The notes: a model not told the origin generated them from the letters alone. DNA of 64,000 nt from Comamonas sp. (GCA_031277805.1 JAITLR010000027.1:62001-126000), one strand, 5' to 3'; positions 37,901-46,430 are shown, counted from the first letter of the stretch. Made by a program: numbers and translations.

Positions 37901-39116
37901 CAAGGCGCCATGGAGCGACTGGCTGCCGCAGCAACTGGTGCTCAAAGCCGGCGAGGTCAAGCTGCATGAGCGCAAGCTGCACGACGTGTCCCTGCAGGTC
38001 AGCCGCTCGGGCAAGGTCTGGAGCAACCAGATTCAGGCGCGTGAACTGGCGGGGCGCATTGACTATCACGAGGCATCGCCTCAGGAGCCCGGTGGGCTGG
38101 TGGTGGCCAAACTGGCACGGCTGACCGTGCCCGAAGGGCCGGACAATGGGCTGGACAGCTCCGCAGGGCCCGCCGATAGCTCCTTGCGCGAGCTGCCCGC
38201 GCTGCAGATCAGTGTGGATGATTTCCAGCTGGGCAGGCGCTCTCTGGGCAGTGTGGATGTACAGGCTCGCAACCGCTGGCTGACCGTGGGGCCGGGCCTG
38301 CGCGAGTGGGAGCTGTCGCGCTTCAATATCAGCACGCCCGAGGCGGTGCTGACCGCCAAGGGCTTCTGGAGCGTGAGCTCTGCCGATCACAAGCATCCTG
38401 GCCAGACTCAGCTGCAGTTTCAGCTCAATCTGCGCGATGTGGGCAAGCTGCTCAGCCGTTTCGAGATGCCGGGTGTGGTGGCCAATGGCCAGGGCGGCAT
38501 GCAGGGTGATATCAGCTGGACGGGATCGCCGGTGACGCCGGACTTCAAAACGCTGTCCGGAGCAGTGCATCTGGATGTGCAAAAAGGCCGCTTTCTCAAG
38601 GCCGATCCCGGACTGGCCAAGCTGCTGGGGGTGCTCAGCCTGCAATCGCTGCCCAGGCGGCTGACACTGGACTTCCGAGATGTGTTCAGCAACGGCTTCT
38701 CGTTTGACTTCATGCGCGGAGATGTCACCATCACCAAGGGCATTGCCAAAACCAACAATATGCAGATGAAGGGGGTGAATGCGGCCGTGCTGATGGAAGG
38801 CGTGGCCGACATCGACAAGGAAACCCAGGATCTGCATGTGGTGGTGGTGCCCGAGATCAACGCGCTGTCGGCCTCTTTGGTGGCCACGGCCATCAACCCG
38901 CTGGTGGGGCTGAGCAGCTTTCTGGCGCAGGTGGTGCTGCGTGGGCCGCTGATTGCGGCCACGACCAAGGAGCTCCGCGTACATGGCAGCTGGGAAGATC
39001 CGCAGGTGACCGAGCTGCCGCGCCGCAAAACCCCCAGGGATGCTGCGACTGACAAGGCTCCGGCGGGCGTGCCTGCCGAGCCTGCAGCCCCTGCCGAAAA
39101 GGAGGAAACGCCATGA
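34989..39116 (+). CDS. yhdP: YhdP family AsmA-like protein
   Basis: The protein is about 1375 aa, with one N-terminal membrane helix (about residues 18-40) and a very long periplasmic beta-rich part. It carries DUF3971-type repeats and a C-terminal AsmA_2-like region (LRDVGKLLSRFEMPGVVANG, then FSFDFMRGDVTITKGIAKTNN). YhdP and relatives form bridge-like tubes thought to carry phospholipid from inner to outer membrane. Earlier ATGs at 34929 and 34941 would place the start nearer glnE. The last codons overlap the next gene (ATGA), so it is the head of a four-gene run. Confidence 0.88.
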   Translation: MIEPKPLPSRHIHRLASLARWSLRLVLGLWLMLAVIWGVLQFWIVPRINEWRPELESLASRSLGIPVTIGSLAAHSDGLMPAVELGDVVLHDPGNQSKALQLPKVVVAISARSLMTLGVEQIYIEAPDLTVRRNAEGVISVAGIALSDSSDSGSDSNADWIFSQPEIAIRHGRLEWVDEMLSAPPLALSEVDLVLRSKGWTHSLRLDATPPQDWGQRFTVMGNFKEPLLSVHSGQTQRWSGQTFLDFSHVDLSQLGQYLSPQDWRLQQGKGSVRAWVDIARGQPVGAVADVAVQAFELKWKDRPEPLALQALKGRLRASQRDGYQFSVQGLEFTASDGLHWPRGDFRLSYFPTGTAGQGSGGEHGQVQADGIDLAIASQLAQRLPVPQPVLQQLQALQPSGQLQQIQFSWRGPLEHPEHYKASGQLRQLGLHAQPSTEGPHSIGVPGVQGLSGSFKLDQEGGEATLTKSPGVERAMMSFPGVFEDPDVPLDQLEASLRWQLQDKGRVIKVQVPRLSFANEDTAGQAQASWQTGAGTDAQPRFPGLLDLQGQLSRANGARIHRYLPRDLGHDALRYVSESITSGQASAVNFRVKGELDHVPFEKQGQGEFHISAQMRDVNYQFVPDYLLGPGEKSWPPLTRLSGELVFDRNSMSVRKAKGFLGHTAIVVEEAQAGVADWNLTEVEVAAKAHGPLNEMLKVVQTSALSALTAHVLDSSRATGEGRLKLNLHLPTSHMERSKVQGEISLAGNSLQLMPEVPVLTNARGSVLFSEGGFQLQNVQARALGGDVRIEGGMKSGADPVLVRAEGLATAQGLREAKELEGLPVLAQHLKGQARYGLQIKVLHDVPEIELQSDLVGMGVQLPAPLGKQADTALPLRVSRTVPAVAKPQNDQISLQWGKAAVALIERDISAANPRLLRGQIQVGEAAASAPSLPPSGLQANVQLPMLDLDAWNQLLPGDAAGSESNAGSETKAPWSDWLPQQLVLKAGEVKLHERKLHDVSLQVSRSGKVWSNQIQARELAGRIDYHEASPQEPGGLVVAKLARLTVPEGPDNGLDSSAGPADSSLRELPALQISVDDFQLGRRSLGSVDVQARNRWLTVGPGLREWELSRFNISTPEAVLTAKGFWSVSSADHKHPGQTQLQFQLNLRDVGKLLSRFEMPGVVANGQGGMQGDISWTGSPVTPDFKTLSGAVHLDVQKGRFLKADPGLAKLLGVLSLQSLPRRLTLDFRDVFSNGFSFDFMRGDVTITKGIAKTNNMQMKGVNAAVLMEGVADIDKETQDLHVVVVPEINALSASLVATAINPLVGLSSFLAQVVLRGPLIAATTKELRVHGSWEDPQVTELPRRKTPRDAATDKAPAGVPAEPAAPAEKEETP

Positions 39117-39928
39117 AAATCGCCGCATTGCAAATGGTCTCCGGCCTCCATCTGGAGGCCAACCTGATTCAGGCGCGCCAGCTGATGGAACAGGCCGCAG
39201 GCCTGGGGGCCGAGCTGGTGGTGCTGCCCGAGTACTTCTGTGCCATGGGCGCCAGGGACACGGACAAGATCGCCTATCGCGAGGCTTTTGGCCTGGGGCC
39301 CATCCAGGACTTCATGGCCCGGGCGGCCAGGGAGCTGCAGCTGTGGGTGGTGGCGGGAACCTTGCCGCTGCAGGCCGATGATGCCCAGCATGTGCTCAAC
39401 ACCAGCCTGGTTTATTCGCCGCAGGGCGACTGCGTCGCCCGCTATGACAAGATTCATCTGTTCCGCTTCGACAACGAACGAGAGCATTACGCTGAATCTG
39501 ATGTGGTGCAGGCCGGCAAGCAGCCTGTGGTCTGCGATATCAAGGCCAGAAATGGCGATGTCTGGCGCCTGGGCTTGAGTGTTTGCTATGACCTTCGCTT
39601 TCCCGAGCTTTACCGCATGCTCAGCGCCCAGGGGGCGGACCTGCTGCTGGTGCCCAGTGCCTTTACCTACACCACGGGCCAGGCGCACTGGGAGATTCTG
39701 CTGCGCGCTCGCGCGATTGAAAACCAGGCCTATGTGCTGGCGCCAGGCCAGGGTGGGGTTCATGAAAATGGACGCAGGACCTGGGGACACAGCCTGTTGA
39801 TAGACCCCTGGGGTGAGGTGATGGCGTTGCAAGCCAGTGGTACAGGTGTGGTGTTGGGAGGCCTCAGTCGTGAACGGATGCAGCAAGTGCGGCAACAATT
39901 GCCTGCTCTGACCCATCGCGTGCTGTGA
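39113..39928 (+). CDS. carbon-nitrogen hydrolase (nitrilase superfamily, Nit-like)
   Basis: The 271-aa protein has the complete catalytic triad E40 (VVLPEYF), K113 (RYDKIHLFRFD) and C158 (LSVCYDLRFPELY). These motifs are those of Nit1/Nit2-like omega-amidases and deaminated-glutathione amidases, so repair of deaminated glutathione is the best guess. It is cytoplasmic. Its ATG overlaps the yhdP stop and its stop overlaps the kinase GTG start, so translation is likely coupled in both directions. Confidence 0.9.
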   Translation: MKIAALQMVSGLHLEANLIQARQLMEQAAGLGAELVVLPEYFCAMGARDTDKIAYREAFGLGPIQDFMARAARELQLWVVAGTLPLQADDAQHVLNTSLVYSPQGDCVARYDKIHLFRFDNEREHYAESDVVQAGKQPVVCDIKARNGDVWRLGLSVCYDLRFPELYRMLSAQGADLLLVPSAFTYTTGQAHWEILLRARAIENQAYVLAPGQGGVHENGRRTWGHSLLIDPWGEVMALQASGTGVVLGGLSRERMQQVRQQLPALTHRVL

Positions 39929-42012
39929 ACCCTTCCTCTGAAACCCATTCCTCTTCTTCCGACCTGCTTGAGCGATATCCCGCCCATTGGCCCTGGCGTC
40001 GCTGGCGTCTGGCCTGGCGCCGCTGGTCGCTCTGGACCGTGCTGGTGGCACTGGTCGTCAGCATGCTGGTCACCATGGTGTGGCTGGCGGGACGCTATGA
40101 AGCCACGCAAGTGCAGGAAAAGCTGGAGCGCGACACGGCCAACGCCGTGGGCGACGTACGCGCCGCACTGAGCCGCAACCTGCAGGATCTGCTGGCCTTG
40201 CATGCGCATAGCGACGATGCGAGTACCTGGCGCGTCCATGCCAGCGAGATGCTGCAGCAGCGCCGTGAGCTCATGCGTATCGAATGGCGCGGCATGGACA
40301 TGCGGTTGCAGTCCCATGCGGAGACTCCGTACCGTACCGTGCCCTGGGAGGATGACAGGCATGGCACGGAGCTGCACTCGGCGGAGATGCTGACCTGCAC
40401 CCAGGCGCGCCGCGTCAACGGACCCAGTTATTCGCCCAGCCGCTTTCAGCTGCTCGGCGATGGTCTGGGTACGGAAACCATGCTGGTCTGCATGCCGCTG
40501 ACGGAAAACGGCCATGTGGTGGGTTATGTGCTGGGCACTTACAGCCTGCAAGGCATTCTGATCAGCCATGTAGGCAAGGCGCTGCCGCGCACGCAGGAAG
40601 TCTCGTTCACCGAGCCCGATGGCACCCGGCTGGCGCTGGTGGGCGCTGCCTGGCGCGGCTCGCGCATGTTCACGGCCCAACAGCTGCTGGACCTGCCTGG
40701 AAACACATTGGTGCTGCGTATGGACAGCTGGCACCATGCGCCCAGCGTCTTCCCCAACGTGATGACGGCATTGGTCACCGCCATGTCGATTGCCCTGATC
40801 TCGGTGCTGGTGGTGCTGGTGCGCGACAACCGTCGTCGCCTGCGTGCCGAGCGTGATCTGGGCGACGCGCTGGCTTTTCGCAAGGCCATGGAGGATTCGC
40901 TGGTCACCGGCATGCGTGCGCGCGATCTGCAGGGCAGCATCACCTATGTGAACCCGGCGTTCTGCAATATGGTGGGTTTTTCGGCAGAAGATCTGCTGGG
41001 CCTGAGCGTTGCTCCTTACTGGCCGCCGGAGCTGGCAGAGGAATACACCCAGCGCCGGGACAGTCGTCTCTCCGGTGCATCGCCACCGCCGCGAGAAGGG
41101 CATGAGAGCGTGTTCATGCGAAAGGATGGATCACGCTTCCCGGTGCTGATTTTCGAGGCACCGCTGATCAATGCCCAAGGCATGCATACCGGCTGGATGA
41201 GTGCTTTCATCGATATCAGCGAGCAGCGCCACATGGAGGAGGTCTCGCGCGCGTCACAGGAGCGTCTGCAGGCCACGGCCAGGCTGGCCACCGTCGGCGA
41301 GATGGCGTCCATGCTCAGCCATGAACTGACGCAGCCGCTGGTGGCCATCTCCAGCTATGCCACAGGTTCGCTCAATATGCTCAAGCATGAGGCCGGGGCC
41401 AGCAGCGCCGAGAGCCAGCTCAAGGATCTGAGCATGGCGATGGAGCGTATTGGCGACCAGGCCGAGCGTGCAGGTCGTGTCATCAAGAGCGTGCGTGACT
41501 TCGTACGTCGCCGCGATAAATCGCGGGAGGTTGTGCCTCCTGCAGAGCTTATTGATGCCGTCATGCCGCTGGTGCAATTGCAGGCACACAAGCTGCGCGT
41601 CAAGGTGCAGGTGGAGCTGGAACCCGGCCTGCCCAGCGTGCTCTGTGACCTGACCATGGTGGAGCAGGTGCTGCTCAATCTGGCGCGCAATGGCATGCAG
41701 GCCATGGACCTGCCGGAACTCAGGGAGCGCCTATTAACCTTGCGCGTGCGGCAAGACCCTCACGAGCTGCAGGAGCAGCGTTGGGTAGAATTTTCGGTCA
41801 TGGACTGTGGCGTCGGTATTCCCAAGGAAGTGGCCGAACAGCTGTTCACCCCCTTTTTCACCACGCGCGCCGAAGGCATGGGCCTGGGTCTGAGCCTGTG
41901 CCGCACCGTGGTGGAGCAACATGGTGGTCATCTTGACTATCGCCCCCACCTCCCTTCGGGCACGGAGTTCATCTTCACGTTGCCAGCCTATAGGGAAGCA
42001 AGGCAGAACTGA
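39925..42012 (+). CDS. PAS-domain sensor histidine kinase
   Basis: This is a 695-aa membrane kinase with helices at about 36-56 and 278-300 around a periplasmic sensor of about 220 residues. A PAS domain covers about 315-435, then HisKA with phosphoacceptor H466 in SHELTQPL. The ATPase domain has NLARNGMQAM (N box), DCGVGIP and GMGLGLSLCRT. The layout matches FixL/TodS-DctB-type kinases; no haem motif was recognised. The start is GTG, overlapping the amidase stop by four bases. The response regulator follows after six bases. The signal is unknown. Confidence 0.88.
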   Translation: MNPSSETHSSSSDLLERYPAHWPWRRWRLAWRRWSLWTVLVALVVSMLVTMVWLAGRYEATQVQEKLERDTANAVGDVRAALSRNLQDLLALHAHSDDASTWRVHASEMLQQRRELMRIEWRGMDMRLQSHAETPYRTVPWEDDRHGTELHSAEMLTCTQARRVNGPSYSPSRFQLLGDGLGTETMLVCMPLTENGHVVGYVLGTYSLQGILISHVGKALPRTQEVSFTEPDGTRLALVGAAWRGSRMFTAQQLLDLPGNTLVLRMDSWHHAPSVFPNVMTALVTAMSIALISVLVVLVRDNRRRLRAERDLGDALAFRKAMEDSLVTGMRARDLQGSITYVNPAFCNMVGFSAEDLLGLSVAPYWPPELAEEYTQRRDSRLSGASPPPREGHESVFMRKDGSRFPVLIFEAPLINAQGMHTGWMSAFIDISEQRHMEEVSRASQERLQATARLATVGEMASMLSHELTQPLVAISSYATGSLNMLKHEAGASSAESQLKDLSMAMERIGDQAERAGRVIKSVRDFVRRRDKSREVVPPAELIDAVMPLVQLQAHKLRVKVQVELEPGLPSVLCDLTMVEQVLLNLARNGMQAMDLPELRERLLTLRVRQDPHELQEQRWVEFSVMDCGVGIPKEVAEQLFTPFFTTRAEGMGLGLSLCRTVVEQHGGHLDYRPHLPSGTEFIFTLPAYREARQN

Positions 42013-42018
42013 GTTTTC

Positions 42019-42651
42019 ATGGAACCCGTAATCGATGCTACCGTCTACATCGTGGACGACGATGCCGATGTCCGAGAGGCTTTGGCATGGCTGCTGCGCT
42101 CACGCAGGCTGCTGAGCGAGTGCTATCGCAGTGCTGAAGACTTTGAGGCAGAAGTGCTCAAGCGGCCTCCTGTGGTGCGCCGTCCCAGCTGTCTGCTGCT
42201 GGACATGCGCATGACCGGCATGAGCGGTCTGTCGCTCTTCAATCGCATGCTGGAGCGTGGCGAAATCGAGGCCATGCCCGTCATCTTTCTGACCGGGCAT
42301 GCCGACATTCCTACGGCGGTGGATACCGTCAAGCGCGGCGCTTTCGACTTTTGCGAGAAGCCGTTTTCCGACAACGCACTGGTGGACCGTATCGAGCAGG
42401 CACTGGTCAAATCGGCAGAGCACCTGGCGTCCGACCGTGCGCGTGAAGCCGTACGCGGTCGTCTGGAAGAGCTGACGGACCGTGAAAAAGATGTGATGCG
42501 TCTGGTGGTCGAAGGTGTCCCCAACAAGCTGATTGCCGATCAGCTCGATATCAGCGTGCGCACGGTGGAAGTGCACCGAGCCCGCGTGTTCGACAAGATG
42601 CAGGTCAAGTCTGCGGTGGAACTGGCGAATTTGCTGAGAAACACCCCCTGA
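42019..42651 (+). CDS. FixJ/NarL-type response regulator
   Basis: The 210-aa protein has a receiver domain at residues 8-122 with the acidic pocket D13-D15 and phosphoacceptor D62 (LLLDMRM). The switch residue lies in FLTGHAD and the lysine in CEKPFSD. A LuxR-type helix-turn-helix occupies about 143-205 (LTDREKDVMRLVVEGVPNKLIADQL). It is the evident partner of the kinase just upstream. Its last codons and TGA stop are inside copy B of the GC-rich repeat. Confidence 0.92.
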   Translation: MEPVIDATVYIVDDDADVREALAWLLRSRRLLSECYRSAEDFEAEVLKRPPVVRRPSCLLLDMRMTGMSGLSLFNRMLERGEIEAMPVIFLTGHADIPTAVDTVKRGAFDFCEKPFSDNALVDRIEQALVKSAEHLASDRAREAVRGRLEELTDREKDVMRLVVEGVPNKLIADQLDISVRTVEVHRARVFDKMQVKSAVELANLLRNTP

Positions 42652-42756
42652 GCGGCTGCGCCTAGGCGGCCCCGCCGCTTCCCCCTCTCTCTTCGGGAGG
42701 GGGGACGACGCCCTCAGCTAGGCGCCCCCGCCGCGAGGCGGCTCTTGCTCGGCGTC
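42644..42756 (+). repeat. GC-rich intergenic repeat, copy B
   Basis: It shares with copies A and C the ordered blocks CCCCCTG, TTCCCCCTCTCTCT, GGAGGGGGGACGACG and CTCGGCGTC. The regulator stop codon TGA is part of CCCCCTGA, so insertion or recombination may have trimmed the gene end. Confidence 0.7.
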
Positions 42757-42812
42757 TCTGGCTTAGGCCGTGCCGGTGCCAGGGCTGGTGTCCAGACCAA
42801 AAGCCGGACAGC

Positions 42813-42840
42813 AAAAAGCCCCGCACTGCGGGGCTTTTTG
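42813..42840. terminator. bidirectional terminator
   Basis: AAAAAGCCCCGC (42813-42824) pairs with GCGGGGCTTTTT (42828-42839). It serves both the two-component genes and the convergent OmpA-like gene. Confidence 0.92.
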
Positions 42841-42857
42841 TCCAGGGAGAAGCCTGA

Positions 42858-43514
42858 TTACTGGGCGCGCTCGCCCACGAAGATTTCCACACGGCGGTTG
42901 CGGGCGCGGCCTTCGTTGGTGTCATTGGAGGCCACGGGCTGATGCGAACCCATGCCCTGCACCTGGATGCGGGCACCGTTGACGCCGCGCGATGTCAGGT
43001 AGTTGCGAGTGGCTTCAGCGCGACGCAGCGACAGAGGGTCGTTGATGGCGTCGGAGCCGGTGCTGTCGGTGTGGCCGATGATGCGGACTTCTGCATTGGG
43101 ATTGTTGCGCAGGCCGTCGGCGAAGCGGTCCAGGATGGGGGCGAAGTTGGACTGGATGTCCGCCTTGCCGGTAGCGAAGGAGATGTCGCTGGGGATGTCC
43201 AGTTTCAGCTGGTTGTCGGGAGTCTGGGTCACGCCCACGCCCGTACCCCGGGTCGCGGCTTCCATTTCAGCCTTCTGCTTTTCCAGGTTCTTGGACCAGA
43301 TGTAGGAGCCCAGGGCGCCCACGCCAGCGCCGATCAGTGCACCGGAGCCAGCATGACCGCCGGCGATGGCACCGATGGCAGCGCCACCCAGAGCACCAAC
43401 GCCCGCACCGGTGGCAGTACGTCGCGTGGTGTCCGACATGCCGCCGGTGTTGGCACAGCCGGTGATGAACAATGCAGAGGCCAGAGCGGCCGTCACAGCC
43501 ATTTGCTTGCGCAT
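42858..43514 (-). CDS. OmpA family lipoprotein with glycine zipper (YiaD-like)
   Basis: The 218-aa protein has a lipoprotein signal with lipobox LFITGC (C20). Next comes a glycine-zipper stretch (ATGAGVGALGGAAIGAIAG, about residues 35-75) that can insert in membrane. The C-terminal OmpA domain binds peptidoglycan (FATGKADIQSN, GHTDSTGSD, NRRVEIFV). It should tie the outer membrane to the wall. A perfect AAGGAG precedes the ATG; longer frames upstream are not credible. Confidence 0.93.
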   Translation of the reverse strand: MRKQMAVTAALASALFITGCANTGGMSDTTRRTATGAGVGALGGAAIGAIAGGHAGSGALIGAGVGALGSYIWSKNLEKQKAEMEAATRGTGVGVTQTPDNQLKLDIPSDISFATGKADIQSNFAPILDRFADGLRNNPNAEVRIIGHTDSTGSDAINDPLSLRRAEATRNYLTSRGVNGARIQVQGMGSHQPVASNDTNEGRARNRRVEIFVGERAQ

Positions 43515-43719
43515 AGAAAACTCCTTAATTGATGGACCCGATGATGGGACCGGACACACCAGCTTTGATGTCAAAGCTGCAAGGCAGTGAGCGTACTGCG
43601 CCTGAAGGTCCGAAAAGCGTAGGACGCACGCGTAGAGCCTATTGCGGATGCAAAAGTTTGTCACTACAGCCAATTGCGACCTCCTTTGTAGGGGAGGGGC
43701 GATCCGCTTGGTGACAAGA

Positions 43720-43869
43720 TCAGCGAGGTGGCTCGTTTTCCTCATTCCGGGGTTGAGCCTTGGCGCTGGAGGGTATCTCACCCTTTTGACGGCCCGAGAA
43801 CATGGTCCACCACACAATAGCGACCAGAATTGCCAACGCCAGCAATGCTTCAAGCAAAATCAGACCCAT
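43720..43869 (-). CDS. 49-aa single-helix membrane protein
   Basis: The protein begins MGLILLEALLALAILVAIVWW, one membrane helix, then a charged tail ending EENEPPR. AGGAGA nine bases before the ATG supports translation. I do not know its function; small proteins of this shape beside mltA occur in related genomes as far as I recall. Its ATG shares two bases with the divergent mltA ATG (CATG). The frame is open 36 codons further upstream, but that would cross mltA coding sequence. Confidence 0.65.
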   Translation of the reverse strand: MGLILLEALLALAILVAIVWWTMFSGRQKGEIPSSAKAQPRNEENEPPR

Positions 43870-45046
43870 GAATGTCCATCTCCTGCGCCGTATTTCGCTG
43901 GCGCTGATTGTCGGAACTCTGGTGGCTTGCACCACCACCAAGCAGCACAATGATCCTTCGTCCGTGGCGGAGCTCAAGCCTCACGGCGGCTCCGGAGCTA
44001 CGGCCCAGAAACCACCGTTCACTGCCAATGTACCTACAAAGAGCCGTTGGGTTCCAGTGGACTGGGGGGATTTACCCGGTGTCACGACAGATGCGCTGAA
44101 CGAGGCCTGGAACGCCTGGATCAAGAACTGCGAGCGTCCCAGCACCGTGTTCGCCACGCTGTGTGGTGATGTGCGCCGCCTGAGCATTGCGACTGAAGAC
44201 GAGCAGCGCAACTGGATGATGACCCAGCTCCAGCCTTATCGCATCGAGGCCACGACGGGCAGCCCTGATGGCATGTTGACCTCGTACTACGAGCCCATGT
44301 ACGAAGCGCGCCGCGTGTCGGGCAATGGCTTCAATGTGCCGATCTATCAGACGCCCATGGGCTTTGGCAAGCGCAAGCCCTGGTACACGCGCCAGCAGAT
44401 CGACACCAATGCCGAGGCCCAGGCCGCGCTGTCGGGGCGTGTGATCGCCTGGTTGCGCGACCCGGTGGACATGCTGGTGCTGCATATCCAGGGGTCTGGC
44501 CGGCTGCAGCTGACCGAAGCCGATGGCTCGCAGCGCATGATCCGCGTGGCCTATGCGGGCACCAACGACCAGCCCTACAAGAGCGTGGGCCGCTGGCTGC
44601 TCGACCAGGGCCTGGTGCGCGATGCCACCTGGCCTGGCATCAGCGCCTGGATTGCAGCCAACCCCTCGCGTGTGAATGAAATGTTGTGGAGCAATCCGCG
44701 CTATGTGTTCTTCCGCGAAGAGGAACTCAACGAGTTCGATGCCCAGTTCGGTCCCAAGGGCGCGCAGGGCGTGGCGCTGACGCCGGGCCGCTCGATTGCC
44801 GTGGACCGCAACAGCATTCCCTACGGCACGCCGGTCTGGCTGTCCACGCCGGGCCCCACGGTGTCCCTGAACCGCCTGGTGTTCGCACAGGACACGGGCA
44901 GCGCCATTCTGGGCGCGGTGCGCGCCGACTACTTCATGGGTTGGGGGGCTGATGCCGGTGACCTTGCCGGCCGTATCAAGCAGCCGCTCAAGCTCTGGGC
45001 CTTCTGGCCCAAGAGCCTGGCAGGTTCTGCGCCACACCTGCGCTAA
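43868..45046 (+). CDS. mltA: membrane-bound lytic murein transglycosylase A
   Basis: This outer-membrane lipoprotein of 392 aa cuts peptidoglycan glycan strands, forming 1,6-anhydro ends. The lipobox is LVAC (C21). The MltA domain has LTSYYEPMYEARR and the barrel HIQGSGRLQL, and the catalytic aspartate is in FAQDTGSAILGAVRADYFMGWG. The ATG at 43868 directly precedes the signal peptide; no strong ribosome site is seen. A large repeat-type hairpin follows the stop. Confidence 0.95.
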   Translation: MNVHLLRRISLALIVGTLVACTTTKQHNDPSSVAELKPHGGSGATAQKPPFTANVPTKSRWVPVDWGDLPGVTTDALNEAWNAWIKNCERPSTVFATLCGDVRRLSIATEDEQRNWMMTQLQPYRIEATTGSPDGMLTSYYEPMYEARRVSGNGFNVPIYQTPMGFGKRKPWYTRQQIDTNAEAQAALSGRVIAWLRDPVDMLVLHIQGSGRLQLTEADGSQRMIRVAYAGTNDQPYKSVGRWLLDQGLVRDATWPGISAWIAANPSRVNEMLWSNPRYVFFREEELNEFDAQFGPKGAQGVALTPGRSIAVDRNSIPYGTPVWLSTPGPTVSLNRLVFAQDTGSAILGAVRADYFMGWGADAGDLAGRIKQPLKLWAFWPKSLAGSAPHLR

Positions 45047-45055
45047 GCATTTATC

Positions 45056-45150
45056 GGAAACAGGAGCTGCCAGCGCTTGTCATTCCTTGAGTTTCAGTTG
45101 ATAACCATCTGAAACCAATGATGGACAAGCGCTGGCAGCTCTCTTTATTT
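45056..45150. repeat. short dispersed repeat pair forming an 18-bp-stem hairpin
   Basis: GAGCTGCCAGCGCTTGTC (45064-45081) and GACAAGCGCTGGCAGCTC (45124-45141) are perfect complements, with a further TTTCAG/CTGAAA pair inside. Followed by TCTTTATTT it can end mltA transcription. It is the cleanest inverted pair of this repeat family in the window. Confidence 0.8.
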
Positions 45151-45214
45151 CAGCCATTGGACGATGGTTGGCACAGAGCGCCCTGCTGAGGAGCCCTGTG
45201 CACCTGCTACCTGC

Positions 45215-45673
45215 TTACTGGCTCTTCAAGCTCTTCTCGTAGCCGCGCAGCCAGGTCTGGAGGCAGGCTTCCATGCAGGCCTGATCCGTCTGACGGCCGG
45301 GCAGCTCCTTCTTGCAGGCCTGGTACACGGCTTGGGGATGGCTGAGCTTACGCTCCAGCACCGCCACGCCGGCGTCGTTGCAGGCTTGACGGTCGCTGGT
45401 GCCCGCCATGCTGATCTCGGCTTTGCCGGGGGCGGGAGCTGCGGTCTTGGCGGCCGGCTGGGGTGTTGTGGTTGGCGGTGCCGCAGAGGTGTTGGGAGTC
45501 TGACGGATCTGGGTCTGCGCATCGCTGTGTGCGCAGGGAACCTGCTGGAATGCCACCTGCCCATTGGGCTGCTTGCATTGGTAGATGTTTGTCGCTTGTG
45601 CGCTGTGCAGCATGGAAGCACCGACCAAGCTCATCAAAAATAATAGCTTGTAGCTCTTGGTGGATATGGGCAT
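45215..45673 (-). CDS. DUF4124 domain secreted protein
   Basis: The 152-aa protein has a signal peptide ending SAQA before TNIYQCKQPNGQVAFQQVPC, the DUF4124 core with its two cysteines. A proline/alanine-rich spacer (about 60-85) and a C-terminal part with four more cysteines follow. The function of the domain is unknown; it is common in betaproteobacterial envelopes. Codons 5-15 (TKSYKLLFLMS) resemble a copy of the short dispersed repeat. It is convergent with mltA. Confidence 0.8.
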   Translation of the reverse strand: MPISTKSYKLLFLMSLVGASMLHSAQATNIYQCKQPNGQVAFQQVPCAHSDAQTQIRQTPNTSAAPPTTTPQPAAKTAAPAPGKAEISMAGTSDRQACNDAGVAVLERKLSHPQAVYQACKKELPGRQTDQACMEACLQTWLRGYEKSLKSQ

Positions 45674-45725
45674 TTGACGTTTTTTGTTCGAATTTATGCT
45701 CTCCCTCTCTTCTGGATGCCGGGTG

Positions 45726-46232
45726 TTATGGCTGCTTGTGATTCAGGGCAGTCTTGTTGGTCGGCACAGTCGGCAATGGTAGCGAGCTGCTGGACTTGAC
45801 TTCCCCCAGCGAGAAGGTGGTGTGTACGTCCTTGACCTGAGGCAGGCGCAGCAGCACATTGCGGATGAAGCCGGAAAAGCTCTCCAGATCGCGGGCGACG
45901 ACTTGCAGCTCGAAAGTGCCCGCGCCGCTGATGTAGTGGCAGGAGGTCACCTCGGGGAGCCGACGGATGGATTCCTCCATGCCCTGTGTGATATCGGCGG
46001 TGTTTTGCGCGGCATCCACACGCACAAAGGCCAGCACGCCCAGACCCAGCTTGTGGCGGTCCAGCGTGGCGTGGTAGCCGGTGATATAGCCGGCCTCCTC
46101 CAGTGCCCGCACGCGCCGCCAGCAGGGAGCGGCGGACAGGCCGACCCGCTGGGCCAGCTCGGCATTCGTGAGGCGTGCATTGCTTTGCAGCTCATTCAGG
46201 ATTGCCCAGTCAAATCTATCAAGCTGATTCAT
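45726..46232 (-). CDS. Lrp/AsnC family regulator
   Basis: The 168-aa protein has an N-terminal winged helix-turn-helix (LDRFDWAILNELQSNARLTNA, AELAQRVGLSAAPCWRRVRAL) and a C-terminal RAM effector domain. It is divergent from the fused indolepyruvate oxidoreductase gene with 198 bases between starts, so local control by an aromatic amino acid or its keto acid is likely. The start at 46232 matches family N-termini; a frame ten codons longer exists. Confidence 0.9.
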   Translation of the reverse strand: MNQLDRFDWAILNELQSNARLTNAELAQRVGLSAAPCWRRVRALEEAGYITGYHATLDRHKLGLGVLAFVRVDAAQNTADITQGMEESIRRLPEVTSCHYISGAGTFELQVVARDLESFSGFIRNVLLRLPQVKDVHTTFSLGEVKSSSSLPLPTVPTNKTALNHKQP

Positions 46233-46430
46233 ATTTTGAAATATAGAGCAAGATTCTTTCAAAAACTAGGTAAATCCCGGCAATAAAAAGAAAGCTCTAT
46301 TCGGGGCATTTTCCTTAAACTTTGGGCAAACAACTTGCGTTCCGTGCCTATGGCGCAGGAATGCCCAAAGCAATATGCTGCTCTGGTAGCCAACAGCTGC
46401 CACGGGTGGTCACCCACGTGGAGACAAGCC

